Assembly: GCF_017254865.1 (NCBI RefSeq)
Contig: NZ_JAFKCV010000007.1
Coordinates: 1 to 64,000 of the forward strand
Source: Bowmanella dokdonensis
GTDB lineage: Bacteria > Pseudomonadota > Gammaproteobacteria > Enterobacterales > Alteromonadaceae
Reading direction: 5' to 3'
Length of the DNA stretch: 64,000 nt
In this document: in pieces, positions 59,347 to 64,000 of the stretch
How the letters are laid out: each line of letters opens with the position of its first letter
Numbering within the stretch: position 1 is the first letter of the stretch
Program-made: the position numbers and the translations under genes
The notes under the pieces: model-generated
The model's input: only the letters and a program-made list of their open reading frames with translations
Database searches by the model: none
What the model was told of the DNA's origin: nothing

Positions 59347-60180
59347 TCAGCCATCCCAGAAGGTTTCGATCTCCACCTGGCTGTCATGAATACTGGTAAA
59401 GGTGTTGTTGGCTATTTCTGTCCATTTGTCACCAAAGGTATCCAGCGGTTCTGAGACGACCACGGTGCTGTTGGTGGGCATCTGGCAGTTTTCGGCTTCC
59501 AGGTCTTCCAGGCAGGCGGAGTGGGTGGAATAGAACTGGGTCATAGGGGCTTCGCCGTGTGAAAAACGCAGGGTGTAGAGATTTTTACCATCTGAAATAG
59601 CGCAGGACAGATTCAGTACCCCGTCCTTGTCAACTTTAAGCAAAGATTCCAGTATTCGGGCGACCATTTTCTGCAAGGCCTGTTTGGGTTTTTCCATCAG
59701 GCCGTAGGTCAGAGCCAACAGGAAAAACGTCTCGCTGTCTGTGCTGCCTCTGAGCTCACTGAACAGTTCCGGGGCGATGCATAGCTGTAATTCCCGCCTG
59801 ATTTTGGAAAAATGACTGACATGGCCGTTGTGCTGGAACAGCCAGTTCTGGTAGGCAAAGGGGTGGCAGTTGGTGCGCTGGATGTCCCCTGTGGTGGTGG
59901 CCCGCACATGAGCCATAAAGGTATGCGCCTTAACCTGATGACAGAGGCTCTGCAGGTTGTTGTTGTGCCAGGCGGGCAGATCGTCCTTGAACACCCCAGG
60001 TTCATACCGGCTGTCGTACCAGCCGATACCGAAGCCGTCACCGTTGGTGCTGAGCAATTGTCCCGAATTGGTGAAGTTCATCTTGCTGTTAAGGCTCTGC
60101 ACCACCAGGGAATGGTCCGGTTTGGTCACCAGTCTGTCCAGGTAAATGGGCTCACCGGTGTAGGCTATCCATCGGCACAT
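59347..60180 (-). CDS. Class II glutamine amidotransferase (YafJ/EgtC/Dug3-like)
   Basis: 277 residues with Cys 2 as N-terminal nucleophile (MCRWIAYTGEP), after removal of Met. Further Ntn motifs are STNGDGFGIGWYD, MAHVRATTTGDIQRTNCHPF (Arg binding the carboxylate) and FQHNGHVS. Such stand-alone domains act as gamma-glutamyl amidohydrolases (EgtC, Dug3) or as glutaminase parts. It overlaps the ATP-grasp gene by 16 bases, so the two are made together; a role in trimming or feeding nitrogen to a peptide product is likely. Confidence 0.85.
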   Translation of the reverse strand: MCRWIAYTGEPIYLDRLVTKPDHSLVVQSLNSKMNFTNSGQLLSTNGDGFGIGWYDSRYEPGVFKDDLPAWHNNNLQSLCHQVKAHTFMAHVRATTTGDIQRTNCHPFAYQNWLFQHNGHVSHFSKIRRELQLCIAPELFSELRGSTDSETFFLLALTYGLMEKPKQALQKMVARILESLLKVDKDGVLNLSCAISDGKNLYTLRFSHGEAPMTQFYSTHSACLEDLEAENCQMPTNSTVVVSEPLDTFGDKWTEIANNTFTSIHDSQVEIETFWDG

Positions 60181-61118
60181 AGACTGACCCCTTGAGTTTC
60201 CAGCACCCTGTCGGGGGCGGGATGTTCAGTTTTGAAGGCCCTGGCCTGCGCCACTGCATGGCGGACAATGGCTCTGGCAACATCCACGCCCGTGACGCTT
60301 TCGATGCCCTGTTCTCCGGTAAAGTCGGGTGAGACATTGATTTCAAGCAGCAAAGGGCCGTTATCGGAGCGGACAAAATCCACTCCGGCTACATTGATGC
60401 CGATGGACTCGGTGGCGGACAACACAATACTGTGCTCCTCATCGGTCAGATCGCAGGAGCAGGAGTGCCCCCCCAACGACACATTGGCGCGAAAGTCTCC
60501 ATCCTGAGCATTCCGGCACATGGCAGCGACGACTTCACCACCCACTACGAAGGCCCTGACATCAGTACCGGCCGCTTCCTTAACAAACTGCTGGATCACA
60601 TATGAGGCACCAAGCATATTGAAAGTCTTGACGAGATTGTCCATTTCCTTAAGGGTGTGGACGAGGAATATGCCTGTACCCTCGGTGCTTTCAATCAGCT
60701 TCACTACCATGGGCGTACCGATATGTTCGGCCAAAGGTCTGAATCCCTGTGGCGAGAATGCGATGCCGGTAGTAGGAAAGGGCAGTCCCCGTGCCAGCAG
60801 ATATTGCAATGACTTCAGCTTGTCACGACCCAGTCTCAATGCCTCAGGTGATTCGCTGACGTAAGTGTCGGTACACATAAACTGTTGCAACACATTGGTA
60901 CCGTAGTCGGTAAAGCTGACATTCAGTCGCGGGATAACCACATCGAAATGATCGGTAATCTCTTTATCCTTGTAGTAAATGGTGGGCTGATTTGGCATTA
61001 ATGCCATGCTGATATCCCGGATATTATAAAGTTTTGTGTTGTGCCCCTCAGCCTGGGCTACCTCCAGTAAACGTGCATCATCTTGTACCTGGTCCGTGGA
61101 CAATATGCAGATGTTCAA
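60165..61118 (-). CDS. RimK-like ATP-grasp ligase
   Basis: 317 residues. N-domain: MNICILSTDQVQDDARLLEV; ATP-grasp core with RDKLKSLQYLLARGLPFP, GTPMVVKLIESTEGTGIFLV (P-loop-like), AFVVGGEVVAAMCRN and the metal-binding LLEINVSPDFTGEQGIE. The RimK/LysX group joins amino acids, often glutamate, to a peptide C-terminus. The frame starts with a TTG at 61118, backed by a perfect AGGAGG seven bases upstream. First gene of the minus-strand pair with the glutamine amidotransferase and divergent from the asparagine-synthase-like gene across 205 bp. Confidence 0.85.
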   Translation of the reverse strand: MNICILSTDQVQDDARLLEVAQAEGHNTKLYNIRDISMALMPNQPTIYYKDKEITDHFDVVIPRLNVSFTDYGTNVLQQFMCTDTYVSESPEALRLGRDKLKSLQYLLARGLPFPTTGIAFSPQGFRPLAEHIGTPMVVKLIESTEGTGIFLVHTLKEMDNLVKTFNMLGASYVIQQFVKEAAGTDVRAFVVGGEVVAAMCRNAQDGDFRANVSLGGHSCSCDLTDEEHSIVLSATESIGINVAGVDFVRSDNGPLLLEINVSPDFTGEQGIESVTGVDVARAIVRHAVAQARAFKTEHPAPDRVLETQGVSLCADG

Positions 61119-61323
61119 AATCTATCCTCCTGATTGGAATTTCCCTGTTCTGACTTTCCTTGAGTGTAGCACAGGCTTATAAGGCTGCAGGCTAGGTCAA
61201 TTCTGAGCTGTAAAGACTTGGTCAGGTTGGAAAATCTGTCCTCTACGTTGAGATCTTCGTGCCAACTGCTATTAGTTAACCGATGGAAATATGATCTCAA
61301 CAGACAAGGAGGCAAGCGGTAAA

Positions 61324-63090
61324 ATGTGTGGAATAGCCGGTGAAATTAGTTTCTCTGGGAGGGCCGCGCCCAATCAGGTCAACAACATGTTGGAGATGCT
61401 GCAACCCCGTGGACCAGACGGAGCAGGAGTATGGGCGCAGGGCAATGTCTGCCTTGGCCATCGGCGACTGAATATTATCGATCTCAGTGCCAGGGGCAAT
61501 CAGCCCATGCATGACCCCCATCTGGGTCTGACCATTGTCTTCAACGGCTGTATCTATAACTACAAATCCCTCCGTCAGGAGCTTGAAAAGCTGGGGCATC
61601 ATTTCTTTTCCACCAGCGATACGGAAGTCGTACTTAAGGCCTACGCTCAGTGGCAGGAAAACTGCCTGCAATGGTTTAACGGTATGTTCGCCTTTGCTAT
61701 CTGGCAGCGCGAGGACAATACGGTCTTTCTGGCGCGGGACAGGCTTGGCATTAAACCACTTTATTATCACCAGAATGACAATGGGCTGCGGTTTTCCTCC
61801 ACCCTGCCGTCTCTGCTCAAATGTACCGGCGTCCCAACCCAGATTAACGAGCGTGCCTTACACCACTATATGGCCTTCAGGGCCATTATCGAGTCAGATA
61901 CCCTGTTTCATGATGTGCATAAGCTGAAGCCTGGCCACTGGATGAAAGTCAGCCAGGATGGCGAGGTGAACATCCGCCGGTTCTGGAAGCTACAGTCCGA
62001 CCCGGATGACGGCGAACGCCATGAACAGGACTGGCAGGAGGAATTGGAAAAGGCCCTTTTTACCAGCGCCAGACGAAGGCTGGAGGCCGATGTGCCGGTG
62101 GGGGTATTGTTGTCCGGCGGACTGGATTCTTCGCTGGTGGTGGGCCTGCTCAGTGAGTTGGGGCAGAAGCAGATCCATACCTTTTCCATCGGCTTTGACA
62201 ATGTGGCCGAGCAGGAGGGAAACGAGTTCCGTTACTCCGATATCATCGCCGAGCATTACGATACCCGACATCAGAAAATCTTTGCCGAGCATAGCGAGTT
62301 ACTTGCACAATTGCGTCCTTGTATCAGAGCCATGTCCGAACCCATGGTCAGCCATGACGTGATAGGTTTCTATCTGTTGTCCAGGGAAGTCAGCAAGCAT
62401 GTCAAGGTGGTGCAGAGCGGGCAGGGAGCGGATGAAGTCTTCGCCGGCTATCACTGGTACCCGCCTATGTTGGAGGCCAGTGACGAGAAAGCCTTTCAGG
62501 TATATGCGGATGCCTATTTCTCCTGGGACTTCGAACAACTGTCCAAAGCCCTGGCGCCCAGATACCGCGAACATAACCTTGCCCTGCAATATGTTCAGGA
62601 TTATTTCAAACTCTGTCCCGCCAAATTGCCCGTGGACAAAGCGTTGCTGCTGGATACGGCGGTAATGCTGGTGGATGATCCGGTCAAGCGGGTGGACAAT
62701 ATGACCATGGCTTTTGGTCTGGAGGCCAGGGTGCCGTTTCTGGACCACGAACTGGTGGAACTGGCTTTTCGCATACCCCATCGGCTCAAGATGAAGGACG
62801 GCGGCAAATACCTGTTGAAACAGGTGGCCAGGCAGATTATCCCTAATCAGGTCATCGATCGGCCAAAAGGTTATTTCCCGGTGCCAGCCCTGCGTCAGAT
62901 GCAGGGAGAGTACCTGGATTTGGCCAGGGAGGTTTTCAGCCGGCAAGTAGCCAGGGAACGTGATATTTTCGAGATGAACTATATCGATCAGATGCTGGCC
63001 CGGCCGCAGGATTTTACCGGCCCCTTTGGTTCCAAACTCTGGCAGGTAACCCTGCTGGAGTTGTGGCTCCAGGAGCATAATATAGGTTGA
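61324..63090 (+). CDS. Asparagine-synthase-like amidotransferase of the NAGGN (trio) type
   Basis: 588 residues. Cys 2 (MCGIAGEISF) is the nucleophile of the N-terminal class II glutaminase (PRGPDGAGVW, GHRRLNIIDL, FNGCIYNYKSLRQEL, STSDTEVVLK). The C-terminal synthetase has the PP-loop VLLSGGLDSSLVV near 261-273, FSIGFDNVAEQEGNE and VVQSGQGADEVFAGY. The sequence style fits the amidotransferase of N-acetylglutaminylglutamine amide synthesis rather than AsnB proper. The start at 61324 puts Cys next to Met, as needed; AAGGAGG lies 11 bases upstream. The usual GNAT-ATP-grasp partner is missing, but an ATP-grasp gene is divergent. Confidence 0.85.
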   Translation: MCGIAGEISFSGRAAPNQVNNMLEMLQPRGPDGAGVWAQGNVCLGHRRLNIIDLSARGNQPMHDPHLGLTIVFNGCIYNYKSLRQELEKLGHHFFSTSDTEVVLKAYAQWQENCLQWFNGMFAFAIWQREDNTVFLARDRLGIKPLYYHQNDNGLRFSSTLPSLLKCTGVPTQINERALHHYMAFRAIIESDTLFHDVHKLKPGHWMKVSQDGEVNIRRFWKLQSDPDDGERHEQDWQEELEKALFTSARRRLEADVPVGVLLSGGLDSSLVVGLLSELGQKQIHTFSIGFDNVAEQEGNEFRYSDIIAEHYDTRHQKIFAEHSELLAQLRPCIRAMSEPMVSHDVIGFYLLSREVSKHVKVVQSGQGADEVFAGYHWYPPMLEASDEKAFQVYADAYFSWDFEQLSKALAPRYREHNLALQYVQDYFKLCPAKLPVDKALLLDTAVMLVDDPVKRVDNMTMAFGLEARVPFLDHELVELAFRIPHRLKMKDGGKYLLKQVARQIIPNQVIDRPKGYFPVPALRQMQGEYLDLAREVFSRQVARERDIFEMNYIDQMLARPQDFTGPFGSKLWQVTLLELWLQEHNIG

Positions 63091-63105
63091 AGAGGCAGGG
63101 GGCGT

Positions 63106-63417
63106 TTAATGTCCCATCATGCGATCGGTCAAATCCCACATGATCCACAGGCTGCCGCCGACCATCAGGCCGATTAACAGGAGGGTGAAGACAAGCAGCC
63201 AGAATCGCTCTTTAGCCTCAGACAGGCGAAGATGCAGAAAATAACGCAGATGCACGAGGACCTGCAGTACGGCGCAGATACCTATAGTGGCCATTGTGGG
63301 GAACCGATCCAGCCATTGATAATGGACGCATGCGAAAGGCACCAGACTCAACAGCAACGCCAGTACAAAGCCCAGCAAATAGCCACGGAGTCGTTCTTGT
63401 TGAGCCGGCGCCATCAT
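63106..63417 (-). CDS. cyoD: Cytochrome bo(3)-type quinol oxidase subunit IV
   Basis: 103 residues with three membrane spans: GYLLGFVLALLLSLVPFACV, FPTMATIGICAVLQVLVHLR and FWLLVFTLLLIGLMVGGSLW in outline. QVLVHLRYFLHL is the family signature. It helps assemble the copper centre of subunit I. Its ATG overlaps the cyoC stop (ATGATG). Last gene of the minus-strand operon seen here; 15 bp from the asparagine-synthase-like gene that meets it head on. Confidence 0.85.
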   Translation of the reverse strand: MMAPAQQERLRGYLLGFVLALLLSLVPFACVHYQWLDRFPTMATIGICAVLQVLVHLRYFLHLRLSEAKERFWLLVFTLLLIGLMVGGSLWIMWDLTDRMMGH

Positions 63418-64000
63418 GGCATGGCTCCAGGTAGATAGACCGCAGAAATAATCACTATCCAGACTACGTCCAGAAGATGCCAGTAGCTGCCCAGACGCTG
63501 CAGGCGTGAAGCGACTTCGGCGTCCAGACCCCGCAGCAGCAGTTGGCAGATCATGAACAGCCCCCAGAGCATTCCCAGACACACATGCAGACCATGGGTG
63601 CCAACCAGTACAAAGAAAGCGGACAGAAAGCCGCTACGGGAAGGGCCAGCGTCCTGCTCCAGCAGGTGGCGCAGCTCCTGCAGTTCCAGATAGAGAAAAC
63701 CGCCGCCGCACACTAATGTCATCCCCAGCCAGAGAATTAGCGGATAACGGACTTTGCCGGATTGCCAGAACAGGGAGGCTATACCCATGGTCAGGGTAGA
63801 GGTCAGCAGCAGCAGGGTTTCCAGCAAGGGGCGCCTGAGTTCCAGCAATTCCTCCGCCGATGGACCGCCAGCCACCCGGTCAGCCATTACCCCGTAGGTG
63901 GCAAACAACAGGGCGAAGATAACCAGATCGCTCATGAGGAACAGCCAGAAGCCAAGCTCCCGCTCAGCAAGTCGGCTCGGCAGTTCTGGTGAGGGGCGGG
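63414..64000 (-). CDS. cyoC: Cytochrome bo(3)-type quinol oxidase subunit III, 5' end outside window
   Basis: At least 195 residues. The frame is open to the window edge: before the internal Met (63935) it reads ELGFWLFLMSDLVIFALLFA, the conserved first span of CyoC, so the true start lies beyond 64000. Further spans follow (LLETLLLLTSTLTMGIASL, FLSAFFVLVGTHGLHVCLGM, YWHLLDVVWIVIISAVYL). The His in GTHGLHV and the Trp-His in YWHLLDVVW are the heme-copper oxidase subunit III marks. cyoA and cyoB should lie to the right. Confidence 0.9.
   Translation of the reverse strand, partial: RPSPELPSRLAERELGFWLFLMSDLVIFALLFATYGVMADRVAGGPSAEELLELRRPLLETLLLLTSTLTMGIASLFWQSGKVRYPLILWLGMTLVCGGGFLYLELQELRHLLEQDAGPSRSGFLSAFFVLVGTHGLHVCLGMLWGLFMICQLLLRGLDAEVASRLQRLGSYWHLLDVVWIVIISAVYLPGAMP

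Noticed and set aside
62299-63078. Minus-strand open frame of 259 codons inside the asparagine-synthase-like gene
   Set aside because: Antisense shadow of well-conserved coding sequence; the protein has no family features.

Overview
The window reads as chromosomal DNA of a free-living, marine- or soda-lake-type gammaproteobacterium, most likely of the Alteromonadales. The pointers are a quinol-oxidase cyoCD pair, acpH, a DUF3010 protein, a TonB-dependent receptor, CadC-like winged-helix regulators with TolB-type propellers, and many secreted peptidases and esterases. The genus is an inference from gene style, not proven. Most genes have moderate to high G+C; the first 2 kb is visibly AT-rich and looks foreign. 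No rRNA, tRNA or CRISPR array was seen.

1-5.5 kb is a scar region. An IS3-family end (orfA start on the minus strand) has cut into a superfamily-2 helicase-nuclease that looks like a defence gene, leaving only motif VI onward. Next come a membrane-anchored DEDDh exonuclease whose tail runs into a RAYT-type repeat, a 0.7-kb tandem duplication carrying RAYT 3' ends and a truncated PIN gene, and an intact HTH-PIN toxin-antitoxin pair with two direct repeats in its promoter region.

5.7-26.3 kb holds a CPBP protease; a three-gene operon (SBP56-like propeller lipoprotein, MbnH-like dihaem enzyme, MbnP-like lipoprotein); a winged-helix/TolB-like regulator divergent from a HEAT-like exported protein; a DUF1348 / PNPOx-ferredoxin-reductase / CMD operon divergent from a LysR gene; a dicarboxylate-type symporter; a DUF885 peptidase; a glycosidase lipoprotein; and an esterase-TPR / NTF2-like pair divergent from a second winged-helix/TolB-like regulator.

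26.6-44.1 kb starts with a crotonase gene carrying an in-frame TGA and a small exported-protein pair with another in-frame stop. It continues with DUF4242, ccdAB, a PhnD-like binding protein, two M20 peptidases, a dihaem cytochrome c-rhodanese fusion divergent from an SrpA-like catalase, a flavin hydroxylase, DUF3010, an amidohydrolase operon, acpH, DUF2157, and small conserved genes next to a pectinacetylesterase-like enzyme.

44.3-64 kb has two MITE-like elements around a zinc-ribbon, GNAT and LysR group. A colinear lipid/ester-utilisation locus follows (methyltransferase, TonB receptor, HSL esterase, secreted lipase-like hydrolase, AraC regulator, ABC exporter). Then come a soluble PAS-PAS chemoreceptor, an M28 peptidase with an unusual zinc site, and two small lipoproteins, one made of eight 13-residue repeats. 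Last is a divergent set (class II glutamine amidotransferase, RimK-like ATP-grasp ligase, trio-type asparagine-synthase-like amidotransferase) that looks like a small peptide-amide pathway, followed by the 3' end of the cyo operon.
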